6,376 nt of DNA from JBGPEQ01 sp035518775 (lineage in GTDB: Bacteria; Pseudomonadota; Alphaproteobacteria; Dongiales; Dongiaceae), in the NCBI GenBank assembly GCA_035518775.1, contig DATIXH010000503.1, forward strand, positions 1-6,376, in the 5' to 3' direction. The notes beneath the pieces were generated by a model. It saw only the letters and a list, made by a program, of their open reading frames with translations, was not told where the DNA came from and searched no databases. Every line of letters begins with the position of its first letter. Position 1 is the stretch's first letter. The position numbers were made by a program, and so were the translations under genes. Shown here in pieces: positions 1-4,849 of this stretch.

Positions 1-575
1 CCGACCTGCCGCCGTCGTCGCTCAGCAAGAGCGAGACGGTCTATTTCTGCGTCGTCGATCGCGAGCGCAATGCCGTGAGCTTCATCAACTCGGTCTATCA
101 CGGCTTCGGCAGCGGCATCGTCACGCCCAATACCGGCATCGTGCTGCAGAACCGCGGCACCAGCTTCCGCGTCGACCCCGGCCATCCCAACTGCATTGCG
201 CCCGGCAAGCGGCCGCTGCACACGATCATGCCGGGCATGGCGATGAAGGACGGCCGGGCGGTCATGCCCTATGGCGTGATGGGCGGCGACTATCAGCCGT
301 TCGGCCATACGCACTTGCTCACGAATATCCTCGATTTCGGGTGCGATCTTCAGGAGGCGCTCGACCTCGCGCGCGTGTTCTACGCTGGCGGGGTCGTGCA
401 GGTCGAGCGCGGCGTGCCGCAGGAATCCGCGTTCGGCCTGGCGACGCGGGGCCACCGCGTGGAGTTGTCGCCCGAGCCCTTCGGCGGCGGCCAGGCCATC
501 TGGATCGACTGGCAGAGCGGCGTGCTCACCGGCGGCTCCGAACCGCGCATGGATGGCGGCGCGATGGGCTATTGA
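1..575 (+). CDS. Gamma-glutamyltransferase-family protein, C-terminal part (5' end outside window)
   Basis: The reading frame is open from the left edge (first full codon at 3) to a TGA at 573-575. Enzymes of this family are Ntn hydrolases that cut themselves into two subunits, and the new N-terminal Thr of the small subunit is the nucleophile. Here that Thr is most likely codon 36-38, in the context SETVYFCVVDRERNAVSF, so nearly the whole small subunit (about 179 residues) is present, close to the roughly 190 of E. coli GGT. Further family landmarks are the FGSGI segment, GKRPLHTIMPGM and GGDYQPFGHTHLL. Two things differ from classical GGT: the NNQMDDF-type segment that binds the glutamyl amino group reads QNRGTSF, and the usual SS of the oxyanion region reads HT. 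These changes resemble the YwrD/HpxW (oxamate amidohydrolase-like) branch as I remember it, so the substrate may not be glutathione. Family assignment is sure; the reaction is not. Confidence 0.9.
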   Translation, partial: DLPPSSLSKSETVYFCVVDRERNAVSFINSVYHGFGSGIVTPNTGIVLQNRGTSFRVDPGHPNCIAPGKRPLHTIMPGMAMKDGRAVMPYGVMGGDYQPFGHTHLLTNILDFGCDLQEALDLARVFYAGGVVQVERGVPQESAFGLATRGHRVELSPEPFGGGQAIWIDWQSGVLTGGSEPRMDGGAMGY

Positions 576-697
576 AGGGTCTTCTGCGACAAGTTGACGC
601 ACGCCGAAATCGGCTCCTCTGCCTCTCTTAAGACTTGTCCCTTTGTCGCCCTTTCTCGCTCCTGCATCGGCATGCACACAGCGGCCAACGCGGCGCA

Positions 698-720
698 TCG
701 GCGCGGGGTCGACGCGCCGA
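698..720. repeat. Perfect 8-bp inverted repeat downstream of the GGT-family gene
   Basis: Arms TCGGCGCG (698-705) and CGCGCCGA (713-720) are perfect complements around a 7-base loop. The stem is very GC-rich and lies about 120 bases past the stop codon of the GGT-family gene. It could help end that transcript or block 3' exonucleases, but no T-tract follows, so a terminator call would be a guess. Short GC-rich palindromes also arise by chance in DNA of this composition. Confidence 0.4.
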
Positions 721-798
721 AATTGCGAGCGCAATGACGATGCGATCAGTGAACTGAAGCCAGTGGCGGCAAGATCGCCTTAACCCTAACAAGCCGGA

Positions 799-834
799 TC
801 GACTCTCATCTCGCGTGTGAGGAGAGAGGGTCGA
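799..834. repeat. Long imperfect hairpin downstream of tRNA-Ser
   Basis: Positions 799-807 pair with 826-834 (9 pairs, one G-T). After a bulged A at 808, positions 809-812 pair with 822-825, leaving a 9-base loop. The stem totals 13 pairs. It lies about 50 bases beyond the 3' end of the minus-strand tRNA, where a terminator would be expected. On the minus strand it is followed by a modestly T-rich stretch (TTGTTAG) rather than a real T-run. Confidence 0.4.
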
Positions 835-880
835 CCCGTTGATTCAGTTTGGCTCCAGCTGAAAGTTCGCTGGAAGAAAT

Positions 881-974
881 TGGCGGAGGGAGGGGGATTC
901 GAACCCCCGATAGGGCTTTAGGGCCCTATAACGGTTTAGCAAACCGCCGCCTTCAGCCACTCGGCCACCCCTCC
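881..974 (-). tRNA. tRNA-Ser, anticodon GCU
   Basis: On the minus strand this folds as a class II (long variable arm) tRNA. The acceptor strand GGAGGGG (974-968) pairs with TCCCTCC (891-885), with one G-T. A discriminator G at 884 and an encoded CCA (883-881) follow. The T-arm contains the canonical GGTTCGAATCC. The anticodon stem GCGGT/ACCGT closes a 7-base loop TTGCTAA, with anticodon GCT at 940-938 (plus-strand agc), which reads AGC and AGU serine codons. The extra arm pairs as TAGGGC/GCCCTA. The 94-base length including CCA fits tRNA-Ser. The gene lies alone on the minus strand with its own promoter. Confidence 0.97.
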
Positions 975-1012
975 GCATGAGCGGCTTGCGCCACGGCGTA
1001 TGCGTGTTCGCC

Positions 1013-1041
1013 CTTCTACGGGCCGCTCCCATGATTGTCAA
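1013..1041 (-). promoter_or_regulatory. Sigma-70-type promoter for tRNA-Ser
   Basis: Reading the minus strand, a consensus -35 box TTGACA (1041-1036) is followed by exactly 17 bases and a -10 box TAGAAG (1018-1013, four of six consensus bases). The start point would fall near 1006, giving a leader of about 30 bases before the mature tRNA 5' end at 974. An A/T-rich stretch just upstream of the -35 box could act as an UP element. Spacing and orientation fit a strong stable-RNA promoter. Confidence 0.72.
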
Positions 1042-1142
1042 TTTTTGCGTTCGCAACGGCGCAATCTGGTAATCGCCATAAAAACCATGTTGACCCGTTT
1101 TTAATGAATGGGGGTCGAATATTCACGACAGGATGGAGTTGT

Positions 1143-1148
1143 GGGAGG
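1143..1148 (+). promoter_or_regulatory. Ribosome binding site deciding the start of the 70-aa gene
   Basis: GGGAGG lies 5 bases before the ATG at 1154. The earlier in-frame ATG at 1133 has no comparable site in front of it and would place this Shine-Dalgarno inside the coding region, so 1154 is preferred. Confidence 0.75.
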
Positions 1149-1153
1149 TCCAA

Positions 1154-1366
1154 ATGTCGTCATTGTCAAAACGTTCGATCGAGACTCTCGTCGATCTCGT
1201 CGAGATCAAGTTGTCCTGCCTTGACGTATTCGATCGCGAAGATGCGCGCGAGAAAGCCTGTCTTGAAAATGCCCGTCGCGAGCTGGTTGCCATGATGGCC
1301 GCGAAGCGGGTGATCGCACCAGCGGCGACCGCCGGTTTCGGGGCCGCTGCTTCCTCCAGTCTCTGA
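1154..1366 (+). CDS. Small uncharacterised 70-residue protein
   Basis: I do not recognise a named family. The start at 1154 is set by a strong ribosome site; a start at 1133 would add seven residues (MELWEVQ). The N-terminal 50 or so residues (SSLSKRSIETLVDLVEIK, then LSCLDVFDREDAREKACLENARRELVAMM) look like two amphipathic helices with many acidic and basic side chains, and contain two cysteines (LSCLD and KACLE). The last 20 residues are Ala/Gly/Ser-rich and probably disordered. There is no signal peptide or membrane segment, so a cytosolic protein is expected. I have an unverified impression that similar short proteins with the SIETLVDLVEIKLSC stretch occur in other alphaproteobacteria. 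The gene is monocistronic, divergent from tRNA-Ser and convergent with the trans-sulfuration gene. The function is unknown; a helical-hairpin dimer or small regulator is only a guess. Confidence 0.75.
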   Translation: MSSLSKRSIETLVDLVEIKLSCLDVFDREDAREKACLENARRELVAMMAAKRVIAPAATAGFGAAASSSL

Positions 1367-1377
1367 CCGGCGGTCGC
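1325..1377. repeat. 12-bp inverted repeat spanning the end of the 70-aa gene
   Basis: Positions 1325-1336 and 1366-1377 are perfect complements (12 pairs, mostly G-C) around a 29-base loop, and the stop codon lies at the edge of the right arm. The position, between two convergent genes, suits a transcript-end structure. The long loop and missing T-run argue against a standard intrinsic terminator. The rest of the convergent gap, up to 1456, shows nothing else I can support. Confidence 0.4.
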
Positions 1378-1456
1378 GCCGCCGTGGCTTGATACAACGG
1401 GCCAGGCCGCCCGCACGGCCAGCCGCTGTTGACCTGACGATCCATCCGAAGACGCC

Positions 1457-2605
1457 CTAGCGCCGGGCGAGGGCCTGATCGAGATCGGCGATCAGGTCGC
1501 CGACAGCTTCGATTCCCACGGACAAGCGCAGCAAGTCGGGCGGCACCGGGCTGCCCGGCCCCTCGATGCTGGCGCGATGCTCGACCAGGCTCTCGACGCC
1601 GCCCAACGACGTCGCCCGCGCGAACAGCTGCAACCTGCCCGCCACCGCCAGCGCCGCCTCGCGGCCGCCTAGCACGCGGATCGAGAGCATGCCGCCGAAA
1701 CCGCCGGACATCTGGCGCGCGGCCACGGCGTGGCCGGGATCGTTGCCGAGGCCGGGATAGAGGACCTGTGCCACCTGGGGATGGCCGAGACAGTGCTCGG
1801 CGATCGCCTGGGCGCTCCGGCTGGCCTGGCGCACGCGCAGCACCAGCGTGCGCAGGCCGCGCAGCAGGAGCCACGCCTCGAAGCCGCCGAGGATGCCGCC
1901 ATTGGCCCAGCGCAGACGCGTGATGCGCTGCCAGACGTCATCGTCGCGCGCGGCGATGAGGGCGCCGGCCAGCACGTCGCTGTGGCCGTTGAGGTACTTG
2001 GTGGCGGAATGCAGGACGATGTCGGCGCCGTGCTCGATCGGACGGGTCAGCACGGGAGTCGCGGCGGTGCTGTCGACACCGAGGATGGCGCCGGCGCGGT
2101 GCGCGATGTCAGCGACGGCGGCGATGTCCGTGACCGTCCAGCCCGGGTTCGCCGGGGTTTCGATCCAGACGACCTTGGTCTGGCCGGGACGCGTGGCGGC
2201 GGCAACTGCGCGCAGGTCCGTCATGTCGACGAGCTCGACGGCGACGCCCCAGGGCTGCAGAAGCTCGAGCAGCCATTTGCGCAAGGCCCAGTACATCTCC
2301 TTGGGCGCGACCACGTGGTCGCCGGGCTTCAGGGCCTGGAAGACGCTGGTGAAGGCAGCGGTGCCGGAGGCGAACAGCAGCGCGCCGGCGCCGCCCTCGA
2401 TCGAGGCCAGGACCCGCTCGGCTGCCTCCACGGTCGGGTTGTCGGGGCGGCCGTAGCTCCACGGTCCCGGCAGCTTGTAGTCGCGGTCGCGCAGGTAGGT
2501 CGTGGAGGTGTGGACGGGCGGCACTAGCGCGCCGGTGGCCTGATCGACGGCGCCGAGGGCCTGGGCCACGCGGGTGGCGATGTCGAGGTCGGCGCGCTCG
2601 GTCAC
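1457..2605 (-). CDS. PLP-dependent trans-sulfuration enzyme (cystathionine gamma-synthase family)
   Basis: This 382-residue protein matches the usual length (about 380-400) of the Cys/Met-metabolism PLP enzymes: cystathionine gamma-synthase, cystathionine lyases and O-acylhomoserine sulfhydrylases. K203 in HSATKYLNGHSD is the Schiff-base lysine, and D178 in GVDSTAATPV should hold the cofactor ring nitrogen. Y51 and R53 (SYGRPDNPT) match the Y-x-R pair that reaches the neighbouring subunit's phosphate. SGTAA (80-84), ETPANPG (149-155), SLGGVESL (333-340) and R360 in LRLSVGIE are also in place. One oddity is that the usual DxYGGT stretch after the phosphate loop reads KEMYWALR (102-109). The start is GTG at 2605, only 5 bases after the stop of the upstream GST gene and without a clear ribosome site, so translation is probably coupled; a longer frame upstream only overlaps the GST gene. 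Synthase, lyase and sulfhydrylase cannot be told apart here. Confidence 0.92.
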   Translation of the reverse strand: MTERADLDIATRVAQALGAVDQATGALVPPVHTSTTYLRDRDYKLPGPWSYGRPDNPTVEAAERVLASIEGGAGALLFASGTAAFTSVFQALKPGDHVVAPKEMYWALRKWLLELLQPWGVAVELVDMTDLRAVAAATRPGQTKVVWIETPANPGWTVTDIAAVADIAHRAGAILGVDSTAATPVLTRPIEHGADIVLHSATKYLNGHSDVLAGALIAARDDDVWQRITRLRWANGGILGGFEAWLLLRGLRTLVLRVRQASRSAQAIAEHCLGHPQVAQVLYPGLGNDPGHAVAARQMSGGFGGMLSIRVLGGREAALAVAGRLQLFARATSLGGVESLVEHRASIEGPGSPVPPDLLRLSVGIEAVGDLIADLDQALARR

Positions 2606-2610
2606 GGCGG

Positions 2611-3303
2611 TCAGCGCTGCTGGTACTGGGCGGCGCCGAACAGCATCTCCTTGGCCTTGGCGTCCATGGGGGCGTTGCGCACTTTGTCCGCGAACACGCC
2701 GAGGCCGCGTTCGACGGCCGGGCGCGCCGCGATGGCCTCGAACCAGCGCTTCAGGTTCGGATAGTCGGCGCGCTCGACGCCCTGGCGCTCGGGCCGGCGC
2801 AGCCAGGGCCAGCAGGCGATGTCGGCGATCGAGTAGTCGCCGGCGAGGTATTCGTGGTCCTTCAGCCGCTTGTCCATTACGCCGTAGATCCGCTTGGCCT
2901 CCTTGGTGTAGCGCTCGACGGCGTAGGGGATCTGCTCGGGCGCGTACATGCGGAAGTGATGGGCCTGGCCGAGCATGGGGCCGACGTGGGCCATCTGGAA
3001 CATCAGCCATTGCATGACGTCGTAACGGGCGCGCGTCTCCTTGGGCCAGAGCTTGCCGGTCTTCTCGGCGAGGTACATGAGGATGGCGCCCGATTCCATC
3101 ATCGCGTAGGGCTTCCCGCCCGGGCCGTCCTGATCGACGATGGCGGGGATCTTGTTGTTGGGGCTGAGCTTCAGGAACTCGGGCTTGAACTGGTCGCCCT
3201 TGCCGATGTCGACATGGTGGGGCGCGTAGGGCAGCCCGACCTCCTCGAGCATGATGCTGATCTTGTAGCCGTTGGGCGTGGTGTCCGTGTAGAGGTCGAT
3301 CAT
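2611..3303 (-). CDS. yfcG: YfcG/YghU-like (Nu-class) glutathione transferase, disulfide-bond oxidoreductase type
   Basis: The 230-residue protein resembles E. coli YfcG throughout as I recall that sequence, including DLYTDTTPNGYKISIMLEE, SPNNKIPAIVD, ESGAILMYLAEKTG, GPMLGQAHHF and YSIADIACWPW. YfcG binds glutathione with little classical conjugating activity and reduces disulfides. Its glutathione-contacting Thr and Asn are conserved here as T9 and N11 in the TPNG motif. The thioredoxin-like domain covers about 1-83, with cis-Pro P53 and the E70-S71 glutathione-binding pair. The all-helical domain covers about 90-230, with the N-capping box S158-x-x-D161. There is no signal peptide, so it is cytosolic. 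The ATG at 3303 follows GGGAGAG (3315-3309) by 5 bases. It is the middle gene of a three-gene operon, 16 bases after one GST-fold gene and 5 before the trans-sulfuration gene. The C-terminus is slightly extended compared with YfcG. Confidence 0.93.
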   Translation of the reverse strand: MIDLYTDTTPNGYKISIMLEEVGLPYAPHHVDIGKGDQFKPEFLKLSPNNKIPAIVDQDGPGGKPYAMMESGAILMYLAEKTGKLWPKETRARYDVMQWLMFQMAHVGPMLGQAHHFRMYAPEQIPYAVERYTKEAKRIYGVMDKRLKDHEYLAGDYSIADIACWPWLRRPERQGVERADYPNLKRWFEAIAARPAVERGLGVFADKVRNAPMDAKAKEMLFGAAQYQQR

Positions 3304-3319
3304 CGGCTCTCTCCCGCGG

Positions 3320-4111
3320 TCAGTCGCGATTCTCTTTCGGCATGAGCTCGTAGGGGTGGGCGGCGCCGGGCAGCGCCAGCATGCGGTCGACCCAGGCGCG
3401 GACGTTGGCGTAGGGCGTCAGGTCGAACTCGCCCTCGTGCACGACCAGCACATGCGGCAGCACGGCGATGTCGGCGATGGTCGGGCGGTCGCCGACGAGG
3501 TAGTCGCGATCGGCGAGCGCCGCATCGAGCATGCCGAGGGCGCGCTCGGCGCGGCCGCGCACGAACTGCACCACCGCCGGGTCCGCCTTCCAGAAGCGCA
3601 CCGCGCCGCGCACGGCCCGCACGCCGGAGGAGACCAGATCGGCCTCCCAGTCGAGCCACTGCGCGATCTCGCGCGCCTCGGCCTCGTTCCTGGGACCGAA
3701 CTTGTCGAACACATCCGCCAGATAGCGCAGGATCACGTTGGACTGCACGAGCGTGATGTCGCCGTGCTGCAGCGCCGGCACCTGGCCGAAGCGGTTCACC
3801 GCCAGGTACTCCGGCGTCTTCTGCTGGCCCTGCCCGAGATCGACGTGGCGGTAGCTGAAGGGCGCGCCCGCCAAGGTCAGCATGAGGCCGACCTTGCTCG
3901 AGGGCATGGAGTTGAAATGGCCGTAGAAGACGATCCGGCCCTGGCCGCGGCCGAGCGCCGGCCTGGCCGCCGCCCGCCGCGCCGCCGGGCGGCGGGCCTT
4001 GGCGCGGGGTGCCGGACGCTTGGCCGCCGGCTTGCGGGCCGGCTTGGCCTTCGGCGCCGCCCGAGCGGCCTTGCGCTTCGCCTTCGCCTTGGACTTCGGA
4101 GCCTTCGCCAT
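3320..4111 (-). CDS. Glutathione S-transferase-fold protein with histone-H1-like basic N-terminal tail
   Basis: This 263-residue protein has two unlike parts. Residues 1-52 are only Ala (21), Lys (11), Arg (10), Pro (8), one Ser and the start Met, with no acidic residue. That is the composition of histone-H1-like or PhaF-like tails. From about residue 59 a GST fold begins: IVFYGHFNSMPSSKVGLMLTLAG, then FGQVPAL (108-114, cis-Pro P112), the Q123-S124 glutathione-site pair, and a helical domain with N-cap T211-x-x-D214 (PTIADIAVLPH). The catalytic region is FNSMPSSK, consistent with a Ser- or Asn-type site; I do not assign a class. The ATG at 4111 is backed by a strong ribosome site, and no ATG occurs before residue 69, so the tail appears genuinely translated. 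It is the first gene of the operon. The tail may bind nucleic acid or another polyanion; that is inference. The GST domain is about 205 residues, a normal length. Confidence 0.88.
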   Translation of the reverse strand: MAKAPKSKAKAKRKAARAAPKAKPARKPAAKRPAPRAKARRPAARRAAARPALGRGQGRIVFYGHFNSMPSSKVGLMLTLAGAPFSYRHVDLGQGQQKTPEYLAVNRFGQVPALQHGDITLVQSNVILRYLADVFDKFGPRNEAEAREIAQWLDWEADLVSSGVRAVRGAVRFWKADPAVVQFVRGRAERALGMLDAALADRDYLVGDRPTIADIAVLPHVLVVHEGEFDLTPYANVRAWVDRMLALPGAAHPYELMPKENRD

Positions 4112-4115
4112 GATG

Positions 4116-4123
4116 CCCTCCCC
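4116..4123 (-). promoter_or_regulatory. Ribosome binding site fixing the start of the basic-tailed GST
   Basis: On the minus strand GGGGAGGG ends 4 bases before the ATG at 4111. This matters because it supports translation of the low-complexity basic tail, rather than an internal start at the GST domain. Confidence 0.7.
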
Positions 4124-4146
4124 TTCGCCTGAACGCGCAGGCCTAA

Positions 4147-4175
4147 TCGATAGACTCGGCGGGCACCGCGGTAAA
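4147..4175 (-). promoter_or_regulatory. Weak candidate promoter for the GST/GST/trans-sulfuration operon
   Basis: On the minus strand TTTACC (4175-4170, four of six -35 bases) is 17 bases from TATCGA (4152-4147, three of six -10 bases), about 35 bases before the first gene's start. Position and spacing fit, but the boxes are poor, so treat it as tentative. Confidence 0.28.
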
Positions 4176-4282
4176 GCGGCTCAGCATTGCAGTGCGGGCG
4201 TTGGTGCCGTGCCGCCAGCGCATCCGCGTCGAATCCGAACGAAGGACCCCATGCCCAGCGGAGATCGTGGGAGGAAGGTTCG

Positions 4283-4343
4283 CCGCAGAGACGCCGAGAC
4301 GCCGAGATGCGCTCTTCTCTCCACCTCCGCGTCTTCTCTGCGG
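4283..4343. repeat. Long imperfect hairpin inside the intergenic repeat
   Basis: CCGCAGAGA (4283-4291) pairs perfectly with TCTCTGCGG (4335-4343). Inside it, 4298-4306 pairs with 4325-4333 at eight of nine positions, with a 6-base bulge on the left arm. The left arm also carries a tandem 8-base repeat GACGCCGA (4290-4297 and 4298-4305). I recall intergenic repeats built on the words CCGCAGAGA and its complement in various proteobacterial genomes; I could not verify this here. Confidence 0.55.
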
Positions 4344-4424
4344 TTCACTTGAAACTGGACGAAGGACCCCATGCCAAGCGGAGGAGACCCGAAGCCGCCC
4401 TATCGTCGTGTGACGGCTTTCGCC

Positions 4425-4448
4425 GGGGCGACCACATGGGGTCGCCCC
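4425..4448. repeat. Perfect 9-bp hairpin between repeat copies two and three
   Basis: GGGGCGACC (4425-4433) and GGTCGCCCC (4440-4448) are exact complements around the 6-base loop ACATGG. It has terminator-like stem strength but no following T-run on either strand. It sits within the composite repeat, so it is more likely part of that element. Confidence 0.55.
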
Positions 4449-4780
4449 TACACCTGATTGGTTTGAGCAATGGACCTCATGTCCAGCGGACGGTGCACCC
4501 CGGTCCCGACCAACGTCACGGATCAGAGAGGGTCGCATTTCAAGACTCGAAATTTAAAGTTATCGCTTTTTGCGTAACTGACCCGCTTCCTTCATTCGGC
4601 CATCCGCACAGCGGTCCTTTGGCACGCCAAGCGCCGCCCGCTCTAGAACGTGATTTTCTGGTTATCCGATACACGATGTCAAAGATCGACCGGCATGAGG
4701 GACGAGCCCGCAAGCTCGGATGCGGCATCTTGCCGAATATTGCAACATATGAACAAAGAAGGAACATGTCAAGAGCGATC

Positions 4781-4797
4781 GCCCAGAAATTCTGGGC
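4781..4797. promoter_or_regulatory. Perfect 17-base dyad, possible operator
   Basis: GCCCAGAA (4781-4788) and TTCTGGGC (4790-4797) are exact complements around a single central A. It lies about 52 bases upstream of the phospholipase D start, next to another palindrome GCGATCGC (4775-4782). The size and near-continuous symmetry fit a dimeric repressor site better than an RNA hairpin, which cannot close on one base. Which regulator might bind is unknown. Confidence 0.35.
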
Positions 4798-4835
4798 TGC
4801 GAAGCCGGCGACTCGGCTTAGGCTCGGGCCCCCTC

Positions 4836-4842
4836 AGGAGGT
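4836..4842 (+). promoter_or_regulatory. Consensus ribosome binding site for the phospholipase D gene
   Basis: AGGAGGT, a full match to the anti-Shine-Dalgarno complement, lies 7 bases before the ATG at 4850. In-frame ATGs upstream at 4676 and 4766 have no site or a badly spaced one (AAGGA only two bases before 4766). Confidence 0.8.
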
Positions 4843-4849
4843 CGCGGAG

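Larger units (their letters stand above)
576..880. other. Gene-free stretch between the GGT-family gene and tRNA-Ser
   Basis: No open frame here has a plausible start, ribosome site and protein-like composition. The stretch holds two inverted repeats, at 698-720 and 799-834, listed separately. A weaker 6-base-pair hairpin at 854-874 (arms TCCAGC and GCTGGA) lies just beyond the tRNA 3' end. No T-run follows any of them, so none is a textbook intrinsic terminator. Confidence 0.6.
4239..4490. repeat. Composite intergenic repeat: three copies of a 24-base motif with hairpins between
   Basis: A 24-base motif (core GGACCCCATG, ending AGCGGA) occurs at 4239-4262, 4359-4382 and, diverged, at 4467-4490. 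Copies one and two differ at a single base and are exactly 120 bases apart. The third matches the first at 19 of 24 positions and lies 108 bases on. The first interval contains a long imperfect hairpin (4283-4343) and the second a perfect 9-bp hairpin (4425-4448). There is no transposase and no flanking duplication that I can see. An open frame crosses the whole block, but its predicted protein is unlike any family I know and lacks a ribosome site. The arrangement looks like a dispersed, non-coding chromosomal repeat of the REP or MITE kind. Confidence 0.65.
4491..4849. other. Non-coding leader before the phospholipase D gene
   Basis: This stretch is noticeably richer in A and T than its surroundings around 4535-4575 and 4645-4790. 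It contains the dyad at 4781-4797 and a small hairpin at 4703-4718 (CGAGC/GCTCG). The downstream frame stays open through it, but the predicted residues lack similarity to phospholipase D proteins and run back into the repeat. I find no promoter with convincing -35 and -10 boxes at correct spacing, although the transcript must start somewhere here. Confidence 0.55.

Noticed and set aside
844..1056. 70-codon minus-strand frame
   Set aside because: It runs straight through the tRNA-Ser gene and its promoter.
1090..1120. Possible plus-strand promoter for the 70-aa gene (TTGACC at 1090, TCGAAT at 1115)
   Set aside because: The spacing of 19 bases and the poor -10 box make it too weak to annotate, although a promoter is expected in this gap.
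1730..2527. 265-codon plus-strand frame
   Set aside because: It lies antisense to the trans-sulfuration gene and has the Gly/Ala/Asp-rich composition typical of mirror frames in GC-rich DNA, with no recognisable domain.
2606..3010. Longer start for the trans-sulfuration enzyme, giving 517 residues
   Set aside because: The extra 135 residues are Arg/Ala/Pro-rich out-of-frame translation of the yfcG gene; the GTG at 2605 gives the normal family length.
2854..3345. 163-codon plus-strand frame
   Set aside because: Antisense to yfcG; Val/Leu/Gly/Asp-rich mirror composition and no domain.
3356..4132. 258-codon plus-strand frame
   Set aside because: Antisense to the basic-tailed GST; its Arg/His-rich sequence is the mirror of GST codons and has no family motif.
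4239..4490. CRISPR-like array (repeats of 24 bases at intervals)
   Set aside because: Only three copies, one strongly diverged, with spacers of about 84-96 bases that contain their own hairpins, and no cas genes.
4143..4538. 131-codon minus-strand frame
   Set aside because: Made of translated repeat units (recurring short peptide patterns such as GMGSFV in a neighbouring frame), with no ribosome site; repeat DNA rather than a gene.
4187..4849. Extension of the phospholipase D gene to an in-frame ATG at 4187, giving 687 residues
   Set aside because: The extension crosses the repeat block and AT-richer leader, has no phospholipase D-like residues and no ribosome site, while a full AGGAGGT precedes the ATG at 4850.
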